From Casp-actino8 sp044358015 (lineage in GTDB: Bacteria; Actinomycetota; Acidimicrobiia; Acidimicrobiales; Ilumatobacteraceae): DNA of 34,920 nucleotides. The translations under genes and the position numbers were made by a program. Numbering within the stretch: the first letter of the stretch is position 1; each line of letters opens with the position of its first letter. The DNA lies in assembly GCA_044358015.1 (NCBI GenBank), contig JBIKOO010000015.1, positions 1 through 34,920 of the forward strand, written 5' to 3'. The notes under the pieces were generated by a model. That model was not told the DNA's origin, did not search any database, and saw nothing but the letters and a program-made list of their open reading frames with translations. Of this stretch, positions 7,430 through 16,983 are shown in pieces.

Positions 7430-8788
7430 CTAAGCACCACTCATTGTCACGTCATGAATGACAAGCGATACGCCAGTTGCGCTCATCGGCAACCACTCCA
7501 GGTCTCCGCCCACCTCAACGATATCAAGCAACATCTTTTGCAGAGTTGAGGCAATCGTGAACTCGCGAACGGGCGCGCCAACTGTTCCATTTTTAATCAA
7601 CAAACCAGCGGCACCAGTACTGAAGTCTCCCGAAACCGCATTAACTCCCGAGTGCAGACCCTGGACCTGCTGTATCAAAATACCGTCATCAATGCCAGCA
7701 ACAATCTCGGCCTGACTGCGCAACCCTGGAACGATCTGTAACGCCAAACAACCTGCGCTCGGTGAACCGCCGTAGCCGCCCCGCAAACCATTGCCAGTCG
7801 GAGCAACGCCCATGCGACGCGCTGAATATGTACTTTGCACGAACTTTTGCAAGACACCGTCTTGGATCAACACATTACGACGCGCTGCCAGTCCCTCACC
7901 ATCAATATCGGTAGCGGTGTACGCCAGCGGATTGGTGGGGTCATCAACTAATGTCAACAACGGATTGGCAACGGCTTCACCAATTCGCTGGGCGAACAAA
8001 CTTCGACCCTTGACCACACTTTCACCATTGAGTGTTCCACCAATAATTCCTAAGAATTGTGCGGTCACAAATGGATCAAGCACCACTGTGATTCGACGAC
8101 TCTCGGGCTTGGTCGCTCCGAGAAGTCGCGTCGCACGATCAACCGCTTCGCGAGCAGCGCGTTCAAGATCGAGTTCATCAACATTACGACCAACAGCAAA
8201 GCCAAATCCGGTCTGCGTTTCGTCACCATCATCGGCCAGGGTACCAACGCTCAGATAACAACCATTTTCTCGGCCAGCTACACGTATACCCGTCGTGGTC
8301 GCAACGGCCGCTTCGCCAAAAGCATCTGAATAATTAGAGTCATCAACACGTACGCGCGAGTCTCCCGCCAGAGTTAACTTTTCAAGCAACTTCGCGAGTT
8401 CAATCTTGCGCGCTGTCGGAGTATTTTCGAGATTGTCATCCCACAGACTTTGTGGGACCACCGCAACTCCATCAGGTTCGGCAAGACCAGACCATTCATC
8501 GGGTTCGCCATAACCCAAGTTGTCACGAGCTTCGGCGAGAACTTCAGCAATTTGAGAGGGATCAAGCGTGCCGCAATACGACGTACCAGTGCGACCGTCT
8601 TTGATCACACGAATTCCGATACCTTCGCTTTGTGCCGATACGAAATGTTCAACTTCACCTTCATACACACGCACCTCAGTTGAGAGCCCGCGACTGACAT
8701 AGGCCTCAACTTGTTCGCCGGGCTTAGCCATCGCCACAACACGTTCCGCAATCACTAACAATTCGGCGCTGCGATCGGGAGTACTCAT
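7430..8788 (-). CDS. tldE: TldE/PmbA-like subunit of a TldD/TldE peptidase
   Basis: A 452-residue member of the TldD/PmbA (U62) family without the HExxxH zinc motif, so it is the non-catalytic TldE (PmbA) partner. Family features are VEAYVSRGLSTEVRVYEGEVE near the N-terminus, GIGIRVIKDGRTGTSYCGTLD, then ESVVKGRSLFAQRIGEAV, and a C-terminal GVNAVSGDFSTGAAGLLIKNG block. The ATG giving MSTPDRS overlaps the tldD stop as ATGA, so the frame that continues upstream to 8875 is not the start. TldD/TldE heterodimers unfold and cleave peptides, for example in microcin maturation and antitoxin turnover. No peptide substrate gene is apparent nearby. Confidence 0.9.
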   Translation of the reverse strand: MSTPDRSAELLVIAERVVAMAKPGEQVEAYVSRGLSTEVRVYEGEVEHFVSAQSEGIGIRVIKDGRTGTSYCGTLDPSQIAEVLAEARDNLGYGEPDEWSGLAEPDGVAVVPQSLWDDNLENTPTARKIELAKLLEKLTLAGDSRVRVDDSNYSDAFGEAAVATTTGIRVAGRENGCYLSVGTLADDGDETQTGFGFAVGRNVDELDLERAAREAVDRATRLLGATKPESRRITVVLDPFVTAQFLGIIGGTLNGESVVKGRSLFAQRIGEAVANPLLTLVDDPTNPLAYTATDIDGEGLAARRNVLIQDGVLQKFVQSTYSARRMGVAPTGNGLRGGYGGSPSAGCLALQIVPGLRSQAEIVAGIDDGILIQQVQGLHSGVNAVSGDFSTGAAGLLIKNGTVGAPVREFTIASTLQKMLLDIVEVGGDLEWLPMSATGVSLVIHDVTMSGA

Positions 8789-10176
8789 GATGCTGTTCCA
8801 CCAATCGTCATTGCCTTCACGCGCAAAGTGGGCTGACCGTCTCCAACGGGAACGCCTTGACCATCTTTTCCGCAAGTACCCGGATTACCCATGGCAAAGT
8901 CATTACCGAGGCGATCAATATCGCGCAAAACCTGCGGACCATTGCCAATGAGATTTCCTTCGCGCAACGGTTCGGTGATCTCACCATTTTCAATGAGGTA
9001 TGCCTCGGTCATTCCAAAGACAAAGTCGCCAGTCGCAGTATTCACACTGCCACCACCAAGATGCGCAACATATACGCCGTTGGGCGTATCCTTAATAATG
9101 TCGGCGGGATCTTCTTCGCCATTCAAAACATAGGTGTTGGTCATTCGAACCATCGGCAAGTCTTTGTATGACTGACGGCGACCGTTACCACTTTGCGGAC
9201 GACCTTCTTTCCGCGCTCGCAGATAGTCCCACATGTAGTCAGTCAGAATTCCATTTTCGATGAGAACGTTGTATTGCGACGGGTGGCCTTCATCATCGAT
9301 GGCAATCGCTCCCCATTCGTGAGTCATCGTGCCGTCGTCAACCAAAGTCACGAGAGGTGAAGCAACAAGTTCGCCCACTTTGCCTTTGTAAACACTGGCG
9401 CCCTTAGCAACGAGGTCAGCCTCAAGACCGTGACCACAGGCTTCATGAAATAGCACCCCGCCACTTCCGGCTTTGATCACGACCGGCAATGAGCCAGATG
9501 GAGCGGGCCGAGCCTTCAACTTCGTTAATGCTCGACCAGCCGCGGCGCGAGCCACATCTTCGACTTGAACTTTGTCAAATAACTCAAAGCCCATCGTGTG
9601 ACCGAGCGAGTCAAAACCAGTTTGCATTCCAGCATCACCATTAGCCACTGCACTCACGCGCAACAAAGTGCGCACACGCTCATCATGAGCGACGAGCCCA
9701 TCGCTATTGGCAATCACAATTCGAGTTCGACCATCGGAGTAGCCCGCCGATACTTGTGAAATTGCCCCACCTGCTGAACGAGCCGCTTCATCAACACGAC
9801 GTAACAAATCAACTTTGGCGGCCTTGCCGATTGTTGATGGGTCGATTTCAATGGGACTCACAATTCGAGAAGGTTGTGTGGTGAGAGCCACGACTTTGAT
9901 TCCGCCGCCACCTTGACGCGCCGCTTCAGCGGCAACACGCGCGGCGGCCATCAAACCCGCTTCTGAAAGATCCGCGGTGTGAGCAAAACCAGTTGTTTCG
10001 CCAGCGATCACGCGAATTCCGGCACCGCGGTTCCGCCCTGTGGAAAGTTGTTCGATTTTCCCGTCATCGAGACCAACGCCGGTCCCTCGCCAATCGGAAG
10101 CAAAAACTTCAGCAAAGTCAGCACCGGTTCGTAAACCTTCGGCCAACACACGTTCAAGAATGTCGTTGTCAATCAC
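8785..10176 (-). CDS. tldD: TldD-family metalloprotease
   Basis: The catalytic partner of the pair, 463 residues. The zinc site HEACGH (HExxxH) is at residues 244-249, inside GSGGVLFHEACGHGLEAD. Other family blocks are DDGKIEQLSTGRNRGAGIRV, GKVGELVASPLVTLVDDGT, SGNGRRQSYKDLPMVRMTNT, and VNTATGDFVFGMTEAYLIENG near the C-terminus, which carries further metal- or substrate-site residues. The start is a GTG giving MIDNDIL, with TAGGAT exactly six bases upstream. It is first in a two-gene operon coupled to tldE by an ATGA overlap. Confidence 0.95.
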   Translation of the reverse strand: MIDNDILERVLAEGLRTGADFAEVFASDWRGTGVGLDDGKIEQLSTGRNRGAGIRVIAGETTGFAHTADLSEAGLMAAARVAAEAARQGGGGIKVVALTTQPSRIVSPIEIDPSTIGKAAKVDLLRRVDEAARSAGGAISQVSAGYSDGRTRIVIANSDGLVAHDERVRTLLRVSAVANGDAGMQTGFDSLGHTMGFELFDKVQVEDVARAAAGRALTKLKARPAPSGSLPVVIKAGSGGVLFHEACGHGLEADLVAKGASVYKGKVGELVASPLVTLVDDGTMTHEWGAIAIDDEGHPSQYNVLIENGILTDYMWDYLRARKEGRPQSGNGRRQSYKDLPMVRMTNTYVLNGEEDPADIIKDTPNGVYVAHLGGGSVNTATGDFVFGMTEAYLIENGEITEPLREGNLIGNGPQVLRDIDRLGNDFAMGNPGTCGKDGQGVPVGDGQPTLRVKAMTIGGTAS

Positions 10177-10182
10177 GTCGCA

Positions 10183-10188
10183 ATCCTA
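10183..10188 (-). promoter_or_regulatory. Candidate -10 element, leaderless tldD
   Basis: TAGGAT on the minus strand, 6 bases before the tldD GTG, with no Shine-Dalgarno between. Confidence 0.55.
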
Positions 10189-10210
10189 CATTGGGGTAGC
10201 CAGAGCAGTC

Positions 10211-11476
10211 TTACGCCGAAAGTTCAACCAGTTGGCGTGATCGACGCAAGCGACTCACTCCTACCGCCGCAATGCCGCAACTTAGACCCGCAATGATGAA
10301 GGCTTCGCGATATGAACCCGTGGCATCGCGCAGTGCACCTGCTCCCCACGCGGCAACTGCTGCCCCAGTTTGATGACCCGCGAATACCCAACCATAGACA
10401 AGGGGTCCTTGTTGGACTCCAAAACGTTCAACACATAATGAAACAGTCGGCGGTACCGTCGCCACCCAATCAAGACCATAAAAAATCATGAAGCCAGCTA
10501 GCCCAAAACCTCGAGTTCCTAAAACTGGATCAAGAAATAACAAACTCACCCCGCGAAATGAGTAATACACCATCAGTAATTTCGCAGGATCAATACGATC
10601 AGTGAGCCATCCCGAACCGATCGTACCTACGACGTCAAAAATTCCGATCAACGCCAAGAAACCTGCTGCCGTCGTCGCTGCCACACCATGATCGTGTGCG
10701 GCCGGCAAAAAGTGCGTCTGAATGAGACCGTTGGTTGAAAGTCCACAAACAAAGAAACTGCCAAACAGCAACCAAAAAACACCATTTCGTCGCGCCGCCG
10801 TAAACGCAGTGAACGCTGAGCGAATCGGATTACCCGAAGCAAAAGGTTGTTCATACGAATGTTCAGCGCCATACGGAAGCAGTCCGATATCAGAAGGATA
10901 ATTACGTAACAACAGGCCGACCAACGGCACAACAGAAAGCGAAGAAATCGCAATGGTGAAACCCACCCATCGCCAACCGTACTGATCAGCGATTCGCGTG
11001 AGCACTGGCAAGAAAATCAACTGCCCGCTCGCAGTGGCCGCTGTCAAAGCACCCATGACCAATCCCCGGCGTTGCACAAACCAACGACTCGCAACAGTTG
11101 ATGCAAAGACCGTGGCCATACATCCTGAGCCTGCGCCAACAATGCCGCCCCATAAGAGATACAACTGCCACGTTGATGTCATTTGTGTTGTGAGTAGCGC
11201 GCCAGTTGAAATCACGAGTAGCGCGATCACCGTCACCCGACGAAGGCCGTACTTATCTTGTAAGGCTGCGGCAAAAGGTCCGATAAAGCCGAATAACAAG
11301 ACGTTGATACTGACCGCCGTACCAACCGTTCCTCGGCCCCACCCAAACTCCTCATTAAGGGGGTCAATTAAGATTCCGGGAGTTGAGCGAAACCCAGCCG
11401 CTCCAAGAAGGGTCATAAAGGCGACCACAAAAATGAGCCACGGATAGTTTTTCCGAGCGAAAATTCGTGACGACAT
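10211..11476 (-). CDS. Major facilitator superfamily transporter (monocarboxylate/oxalate-formate-like)
   Basis: A 421-residue carrier with about 12 hydrophobic segments split by a central loop around residues 205-225. The N-terminal half has FGWGRGTVGTAVSINVL and QDKYGLRRVTVIA, a version of the MFS loop 2-3 signature. RWFVQRRGLVMGALTAATASG follows, a pattern common in the monocarboxylate and oxalate/formate antiporter branch. The second half has the matching GSGWLTDRIDPAKLL. The substrate cannot be read from sequence, and neighbouring genes do not form an obvious pathway. It is divergent from the PAP2 gene, with TACCTT seven bases before its ATG. Confidence 0.85.
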   Translation of the reverse strand: MSSRIFARKNYPWLIFVVAFMTLLGAAGFRSTPGILIDPLNEEFGWGRGTVGTAVSINVLLFGFIGPFAAALQDKYGLRRVTVIALLVISTGALLTTQMTSTWQLYLLWGGIVGAGSGCMATVFASTVASRWFVQRRGLVMGALTAATASGQLIFLPVLTRIADQYGWRWVGFTIAISSLSVVPLVGLLLRNYPSDIGLLPYGAEHSYEQPFASGNPIRSAFTAFTAARRNGVFWLLFGSFFVCGLSTNGLIQTHFLPAAHDHGVAATTAAGFLALIGIFDVVGTIGSGWLTDRIDPAKLLMVYYSFRGVSLLFLDPVLGTRGFGLAGFMIFYGLDWVATVPPTVSLCVERFGVQQGPLVYGWVFAGHQTGAAVAAWGAGALRDATGSYREAFIIAGLSCGIAAVGVSRLRRSRQLVELSA

Positions 11477-11483
11477 CGGAATG

Positions 11484-11489
11484 AAGGTA
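11484..11489 (-). promoter_or_regulatory. Candidate -10 element, leaderless MFS gene
   Basis: TACCTT on the minus strand, 7 bases before the ATG of the MFS transporter. Confidence 0.45.
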
Positions 11490-11510
11490 CTCCATCGGCA
11501 CTTAATTGCC

Positions 11511-11516
11511 TAGATT
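11511..11516 (+). promoter_or_regulatory. Candidate -10 element, leaderless PAP2 gene
   Basis: TAGATT, 6 bases before the GTG start of the PAP2-family gene. Confidence 0.5.
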
Positions 11517-11522
11517 GTTTAG

Positions 11523-12443
11523 GTGGATGCGGTCAAAGACTCCAGTGCTATTCAGCGCGAGCATCGCACCTATTGGTGGAAAGAAGCACTCATCATGGGT
11601 GTCTTCTATGTGTTTTATTCATGGAGTCGCAACCTTTTCGGCTCGGCCCATATCTCACTAGAGACCGGCGATACACCACTACGCGCTTTCCATAATGCCG
11701 AAAAAATAATCCAACTTGAGCGGGCAATCGGTCTTTTCCATGAAGAATCGGTACAAGATTGGTTCTTACCATTCCGCTGGTTTATCCGTTTCTGGAATAC
11801 CTACTACGGCACCGCGCACTTCCTCGTCACGTTCGCAGTGTTCTGGATTCTTTTTGCCAAACGCAAGGATGTCTTTCCGCAATGGCGCAACACACTGGCC
11901 ATAACGACTGCGCTTGCGATTATCGGATTTTCGCTTTTCCCCTTGATGCCACCGCGTTTACTCGATTCACCTTGTCCTGCCCAGGGTGGTTTCGGAGGCG
12001 CATGCATTGAAAGCAAGTACCGCGACGAAGGTGCTGATGGCTTACCCGGAACCGCTGACGACGGATCATTTGGATTCGTGGATACCTTGCCCGTTTACGG
12101 CGGAGCGCTGTGGACTTTTGATTCAAAGGCAATGAAATCAATTTCTAACCAATATGCAGCCATGCCGAGCATGCATATTGGTTGGAGTAGTTGGTGTGCC
12201 TTTGCGATGTGGCCTCTCATGCGCCGGAGATGGACCAAAATAGCGACCTTGCTCTATCCTGCCGCCACATTGTTTTGCATCGTTGTGACCGGCAACCACT
12301 ATTGGGTTGACGGTGTGGGTGGTCAACTTGCCCTCGCCATTGGGGCTTGGGCTGGCTGGGCCCTACATCGCTTCAACCAGCGCCGACTTGACCGAAAGTT
12401 CTTTGTCGCCGCTGCAGTAGATGCAGTATCCAATCCTCATTGA
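11523..12443 (+). CDS. PAP2-superfamily membrane enzyme (inositol-phosphorylceramide synthase/Aur1-like)
   Basis: A 306-residue polytopic protein with the PAP2 phosphatase/transferase motifs AAMPSMHIGWSSWCAF and VVTGNHYWVDGVGGQLAL, whose two histidines and the Asp form the catalytic set. This arrangement is typical of actinobacterial relatives of Aur1-type phospho-head-group transferases, which may act on phospholipid or isoprenoid-phosphate substrates at the membrane. Membrane segments lie around residues 23-40, 98-117, 124-145 and in the C-terminal third. Between PPRLLDS and GFVDTLPVYGG there is an insertion of roughly 35 residues containing two cysteines and an Asp/Gly-rich stretch (DEGADGLPGTADDG). 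The start is a GTG with TAGATT six bases upstream. The substrate is unknown. Confidence 0.8.
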   Translation: MDAVKDSSAIQREHRTYWWKEALIMGVFYVFYSWSRNLFGSAHISLETGDTPLRAFHNAEKIIQLERAIGLFHEESVQDWFLPFRWFIRFWNTYYGTAHFLVTFAVFWILFAKRKDVFPQWRNTLAITTALAIIGFSLFPLMPPRLLDSPCPAQGGFGGACIESKYRDEGADGLPGTADDGSFGFVDTLPVYGGALWTFDSKAMKSISNQYAAMPSMHIGWSSWCAFAMWPLMRRRWTKIATLLYPAATLFCIVVTGNHYWVDGVGGQLALAIGAWAGWALHRFNQRRLDRKFFVAAAVDAVSNPH

Positions 12444-12512
12444 CCCCTGTCACGCCCTGCCGTATCGCCCAATTCTGTGGCACGGGCGTACAGAGATAGC
12501 GTAAAGAACGTT

Positions 12513-14447
12513 ATGACAATCGAATCCATACGAGAACCAGCGGATCTCCGCCGATTGTCATACCTTGAAGTCGACGAACTCGCTGGAGAAATCCGTGACT
12601 TCATCGTTCAAGCCGTCGCAACCAATAGCGGACACCTTGGCTCAAACCTTGGAGCAGTTGAATTAACACTGGCCCTCCACCGAGTCTTTGACTCGCCGAC
12701 TGACGCAATTTTGTGGGACACCGGGCACCAGGCGTACGTGCACAAAATCGTGACTGGGCGCTCTGCGGGGTTTAGTCAACTTCGTCAGGCTGACGGATTA
12801 TCGGGCTACCCCAGCCGCGAGGAAAGTAAGCACGACTACATCGAAAATAGTCATGCCTCCACAGTTCTTTCCTATGCCTACGGAATGTCAGTTGCCCGCG
12901 AAATAGGCGTTGACAAACACCGCCACATCGTTGCCGTGATAGGTGATGGCTCAATGACCGGCGGAATGGCCTATGAGGCACTGAATAATCTCGGCCACAG
13001 CAAACAACGCGTCATCATCGTGCTCAACGACAACGGGCGAAGCTACGCACCGACGATTTCTAATCTCACACAACAATCATCAGTTCTTGCGACCGTTGAC
13101 AAAACACCGCTCCCCGACCGCATCACTGAAAAACTCTCCAGCAGTCTGACGCGTATTCGCATGAACCCGCTGTACGTTTCGCGTCAGCGCAAAATTGAAT
13201 CATGGTTACAAGGCCTACCAGTGGTTGGTCAACAAGCCGAAAAAGGTATGGAAGCCGTCAAGGCCGCTGTTCGTGAATTCTTGCAACCGCCTTCATTTTT
13301 TGAAGCGCTGGGCGTTCGTTACATTGGACCAATAGATGGACATGATGTTCGCGAACTTGAAATCGCGTTACGTAATGCTGAGGACTTATCAAGCGAAGGC
13401 CCAATCGTTGTTCATGTTTTGACCCAAAAAGGTAAGGGCTATCCGCCTGCCGAAGACGACGATGAAAAGCATCTTCATGACACCCCAGTATTCGATCCAG
13501 CGGTCGGCCCTCCTAAGGCTGTTCCGTCTGGCTACACCCAAGCTTTCGCCGATGCAATTCTGAAAGAAGCCGAAGCCGACTCGCGCCTTGTGGCGATCAC
13601 CGCTGCAATGCCGGGGCCAACTGGACTCCTGCCTTTCCAAGAACGATTCCCTCAACGCTTCTTCGATGTTGGAATCGCTGAACAACACGCCGTCACTGGT
13701 GCGGCCGGAATGGCCATGGGAGGATTGCGACCGATCGTTGCGTTGTATTCGACCTTCTTGTCACGCGCGTGGGACCAGGTTGTCTATGACGTCGCGTTGC
13801 ACCGCCTGCCGGTGATCTTCTGTTTAGATCGCGCTGGAATCACCGGCGACGATGGCCCAAGTCACCATGGCATCTATGACATGGCACTTTTGTGCAAAGT
13901 GCCGGGCATGCGTGTCTTGGCGCCGTCAAGCGCTCAAGAACTGCAGCAGATGTTGCACGACGCAGTGTCGCTGACCGACTCCGGCCCCGTGGTGATTCGT
14001 TATCCCAAAGGCGCCGCACGTCAAGTGGGCAATGACGAAGTTGGTTCTGGTTTGCAGGCGTTACGCCTTCGTGAGGGCGACCGCAAAATTGCCATCTTGG
14101 CAGTCGGAAAAATGGTGGCGGCAGCCCTCAAAGCCGCTGACGTACTCGCCGAAAGAGGAATCTCAGCAACAGTCTGGGATGTTCGTTCGTGCGCCCCTCT
14201 TGATCCAGCGATGTGTGCTGATGCAGCGCGACATGAACGAGTCATCACCATTGAAGATGGCATCCGTGAAGGTGGAGTCGGTATGTCTATCGCCGCCACG
14301 ATTAGTGGAATCAGCGGAGATTGTCGAGTTGAATCACTCGGAGTACCAACGAAATTTATGCCCCATGCCAAACCTGATCGCTTATTAGCGCAACTTGGCC
14401 TCGATGCTGATGGCATTATCAAGGCATACGATTCCGCACCCGCGTGA
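12513..14447 (+). CDS. dxs: 1-deoxy-D-xylulose-5-phosphate synthase
   Basis: DXS condenses pyruvate and glyceraldehyde-3-phosphate using thiamine diphosphate, the entry step of the MEP isoprenoid pathway. Seen in order: SGHLGSNLGAVELTLALH, WDTGHQAYVHKIVTGR, the ThDP motif GDGSMTGGMAYEALNNLG, and NDNGRSYAPT. Then come RYIGPIDGHD, the catalytic-Glu segment FFDVGIAEQHAVT and DRAGITGDDGPSHHG. The C-terminal transketolase domain ends in LGVPTKF. I use the ATG giving MTIESIREPADLRRL, since twelve further upstream codons are not family-like. The protein has 644 residues, a normal length. Its cofactor is the product of the thiN pathway encoded about 6 kb away. hisN follows after 23 bases. Confidence 0.96.
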   Translation: MTIESIREPADLRRLSYLEVDELAGEIRDFIVQAVATNSGHLGSNLGAVELTLALHRVFDSPTDAILWDTGHQAYVHKIVTGRSAGFSQLRQADGLSGYPSREESKHDYIENSHASTVLSYAYGMSVAREIGVDKHRHIVAVIGDGSMTGGMAYEALNNLGHSKQRVIIVLNDNGRSYAPTISNLTQQSSVLATVDKTPLPDRITEKLSSSLTRIRMNPLYVSRQRKIESWLQGLPVVGQQAEKGMEAVKAAVREFLQPPSFFEALGVRYIGPIDGHDVRELEIALRNAEDLSSEGPIVVHVLTQKGKGYPPAEDDDEKHLHDTPVFDPAVGPPKAVPSGYTQAFADAILKEAEADSRLVAITAAMPGPTGLLPFQERFPQRFFDVGIAEQHAVTGAAGMAMGGLRPIVALYSTFLSRAWDQVVYDVALHRLPVIFCLDRAGITGDDGPSHHGIYDMALLCKVPGMRVLAPSSAQELQQMLHDAVSLTDSGPVVIRYPKGAARQVGNDEVGSGLQALRLREGDRKIAILAVGKMVAAALKAADVLAERGISATVWDVRSCAPLDPAMCADAARHERVITIEDGIREGGVGMSIAATISGISGDCRVESLGVPTKFMPHAKPDRLLAQLGLDADGIIKAYDSAPA

Positions 14448-14470
14448 ATCACTGATGACTTACTAACAAC

Positions 14471-15265
14471 ATGACCTCTTCACCTGACATCAATCTTGCC
14501 GACGAACTTTCATTGGCGATTCGTATTGCCGATGCCGCCGATGCAATCTCACTTCCGTATTTTGAACGTCAAAATTTCACCCTGTCGCGCAAAGCAGATC
14601 ACAGTGAAGTCACCGAGGCAGATCGCAATACCGAAACCGTCATCGTTGATCTCATCGCCAAACATCGGCCCGATCACGCGATCTACGGAGAAGAACACGG
14701 GCACGCGGGTAACGCTGCTTCGCCGTGGAAATGGGTCATCGATCCAATCGACGGCACCTCAAATTTCGTCCGTGGCGTGCCCGTTTGGGCCACTTTGATT
14801 GCGCTTGTGCACGATGTCGATGGACCATTGATGGGGGTTATTTCAGCCCCCGCTTTACCCCGTCGCTGGTGGGCGGCTCGAGGTATCGGTGCTTTTGCTA
14901 ACGGACGCCCCATGAGGGTCTCTGAGGTGTCGAACATTTCCGAGGCACAAGTCAGCGTCACATTTAATTCGGGATGGGATCAAGCTGGTGGTACCCATGC
15001 ATTGGTGGCTCTTCAACAACGGGCCTATCGCGCTCGCGGGTACGGAGACTTTTGGCAGCACATGCTGGTCGCTGAAGGGGCCGTCGACATCGCAGTTGAT
15101 GCAATTGGGTTAGCCCCCTACGACAATGCTGCGGTTCAGGCAATCGTAGAAGTTGCCGGAGGTCGCCACACCGACCGCTTTGGAGTTCGCGATTACGAAC
15201 AGAACTCGGCGATATCAACCAACGGTCGCTTACATGATGAGGTCATTACTAGTCTCAAGGTATGA
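14471..15265 (+). CDS. hisN: Inositol-monophosphatase-family phosphatase, probably histidinol-phosphatase HisN
   Basis: A 264-residue Mg-dependent phosphatase. Metal-binding motifs are GEEHG at residues 73-77 and DPIDGTSNFVRG starting at residue 91; the third site lies near LAPYDNAAVQAIVEVAGG. ARGIGAFANGRPMRVS and YGDFWQHMLVAEGAVDIAVD are characteristic of the actinobacterial HisN group, which hydrolyses histidinol phosphate in histidine synthesis. Other members of the superfamily act on inositol phosphates, so the exact substrate is less certain than the fold. The third motif has YDNAA where WDVAA is usual. Its stop overlaps the next gene's start as ATGA. Confidence 0.8.
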   Translation: MTSSPDINLADELSLAIRIADAADAISLPYFERQNFTLSRKADHSEVTEADRNTETVIVDLIAKHRPDHAIYGEEHGHAGNAASPWKWVIDPIDGTSNFVRGVPVWATLIALVHDVDGPLMGVISAPALPRRWWAARGIGAFANGRPMRVSEVSNISEAQVSVTFNSGWDQAGGTHALVALQQRAYRARGYGDFWQHMLVAEGAVDIAVDAIGLAPYDNAAVQAIVEVAGGRHTDRFGVRDYEQNSAISTNGRLHDEVITSLKV

Positions 15266-16983
15266 CCGATCTCGTCATTACCAACGCCAACCTCGTCGAT
15301 GGTTCGGGCGCACCATCTCGAATGGCCGATATTTCAGTCACCAATGGTCGCATCACCGAAGTAGCCCCAGTTGGCCAAATCAGTCGAGGATCTCAACGAA
15401 TCATTGATGCGCAAGGATTGCTCGTGACGCCGGGCTTCGTTGATATTCATACCCATTACGATGCCCAAGTTTCATGGGACCCAATGTTGACCCCGAGCTC
15501 GTGGCACGGAGTCACTACTGCAGTCATGGGCAACTGCGGTGTTGGTTTTGCCCCCGCTCATCCAGATCGTCATCAATGGCTGATCGAACTGATGGAAGGT
15601 GTTGAAGACATCCCTGGAGCAGCCATGACTGATGGGATTGATTGGCAATGGGAAAGTTTCCCGGAGTACCTCGACTCAGTGGACCAACGGAACTATGTCA
15701 TTGATGTCGGAACACAAATCGCGCACGGCGCATTGCGTGCGTACGTCATGGGTCAACGTGGGGCCGACAACGAACCCGCCAATGCCGATGATTGCGTCAA
15801 CATGGCACGCTTAGTCGAAGAAGCCCTACGCGCCGGAGCGCTTGGTTTTTCAACCAGTCGCACACCGCTACACAAATCGAAGAGCGGAGAACTCGTTCCA
15901 GGCACGATGGTTGATCCCGCCGAGTTGTATGCAATTGCCGACGCGATGGCAAGTGTTGGCCATGGCAATTTCCAGTTCTCACCCGAACACGTACGAGTAC
16001 CAATTGAAGAATGGCCATGGATGCGCGAACTCGCACAACGATCTGGTCGTCCCGTGAGTGTCAACCTCAGCCAGACCGATCAATCACCTGACCTATGGCG
16101 ATCAGTTCTTGAACTACTCACCCAAGCCCATGCTGATGGCGTTCCGATTTACTCACAAGTTGCTGGCCGTTCCATCGGCATCATGTATTGCCTAGAAGGA
16201 AGCGCACATCCACTGCTCTTCCATCCCGCCTACGCCGAAGTGCAAAATTTGCCAATGAACGAAAGGCTGCAGGCCCTCAAAGATCCAACACGCCGCGAAC
16301 GACTGCTGAATGAGATCCCCAATGACGGTGGACTCTTTCAAAAGATTGTTTTAGACAAACTGGATGGCATGTGGCTCGTGGACGGATCAGATATTGATTA
16401 CGAACCGCGTCGCGAAGATTCAATTGGTGGTACTGCTCGTCGAACTGGAGCCAACCCCATGCAACTGATCGTTGATCAGTTGTGCAGCAACAATGGCAAC
16501 GGAATGATTTATGCGCCGTTTTTCAACTACTCGTATGGCGACCTTTCAATGGCATACGAAGCACATCGCCATCCACACACACGTATGGGACTTTCTGATG
16601 CCGGCGCTCACTGCGGAGCAATCTGTGATGGCGGCATGCCCACCTTCATGCTCACGCATTGGACCCGTGACCGCACGCGCGGACCACGACTACCGCTTGA
16701 ATTCATTGTTCATCGCCAAACCCGTCAAACTGCCGAGTTCTATGGTTTGCATGACCGCGGACTGATCGCACCTGGCATGCGCGCTGATATCAACATCATT
16801 GATTACGACAATCTCGGATTTGATGTGCCCCGCATGGCGTACGACTTACCGGCAAATGGCCGTCGACTCGTACAACACGGCAAGGGCTACAAGGCAACTT
16901 TCGTTGCGGGAGTTCAAACTGTCGACAACGACTCGTTCACTGGTGAATTACCAGGTCGACTCATCCGCGGCCCTCAGCGATAA
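15262..16983 (+). CDS. D-aminoacylase-like amidohydrolase
   Basis: A 573-residue metal-dependent amidohydrolase of the N-acyl-D-amino-acid deacylase type. VTPGFVDIHTHYDAQ carries the HTH metal ligands (His63, His65), and MGNCGVGFAP carries Cys92, the cysteine used as a metal ligand in D-aminoacylases. MGLSDAGAHCGAICDGG carries the catalytic Asp. The C-terminus has RGLIAPGMRADINIIDYD, LPANGRRLVQHGKGY and a final GELPGRLIRG. The family is common in actinobacteria, and its true substrate is usually unknown; it may trim N-acylated D-amino acids. Translation is coupled to hisN by ATGA. Its last 10 bases overlap the convergent nfuA. Confidence 0.85.
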   Translation: MTDLVITNANLVDGSGAPSRMADISVTNGRITEVAPVGQISRGSQRIIDAQGLLVTPGFVDIHTHYDAQVSWDPMLTPSSWHGVTTAVMGNCGVGFAPAHPDRHQWLIELMEGVEDIPGAAMTDGIDWQWESFPEYLDSVDQRNYVIDVGTQIAHGALRAYVMGQRGADNEPANADDCVNMARLVEEALRAGALGFSTSRTPLHKSKSGELVPGTMVDPAELYAIADAMASVGHGNFQFSPEHVRVPIEEWPWMRELAQRSGRPVSVNLSQTDQSPDLWRSVLELLTQAHADGVPIYSQVAGRSIGIMYCLEGSAHPLLFHPAYAEVQNLPMNERLQALKDPTRRERLLNEIPNDGGLFQKIVLDKLDGMWLVDGSDIDYEPRREDSIGGTARRTGANPMQLIVDQLCSNNGNGMIYAPFFNYSYGDLSMAYEAHRHPHTRMGLSDAGAHCGAICDGGMPTFMLTHWTRDRTRGPRLPLEFIVHRQTRQTAEFYGLHDRGLIAPGMRADINIIDYDNLGFDVPRMAYDLPANGRRLVQHGKGYKATFVAGVQTVDNDSFTGELPGRLIRGPQR

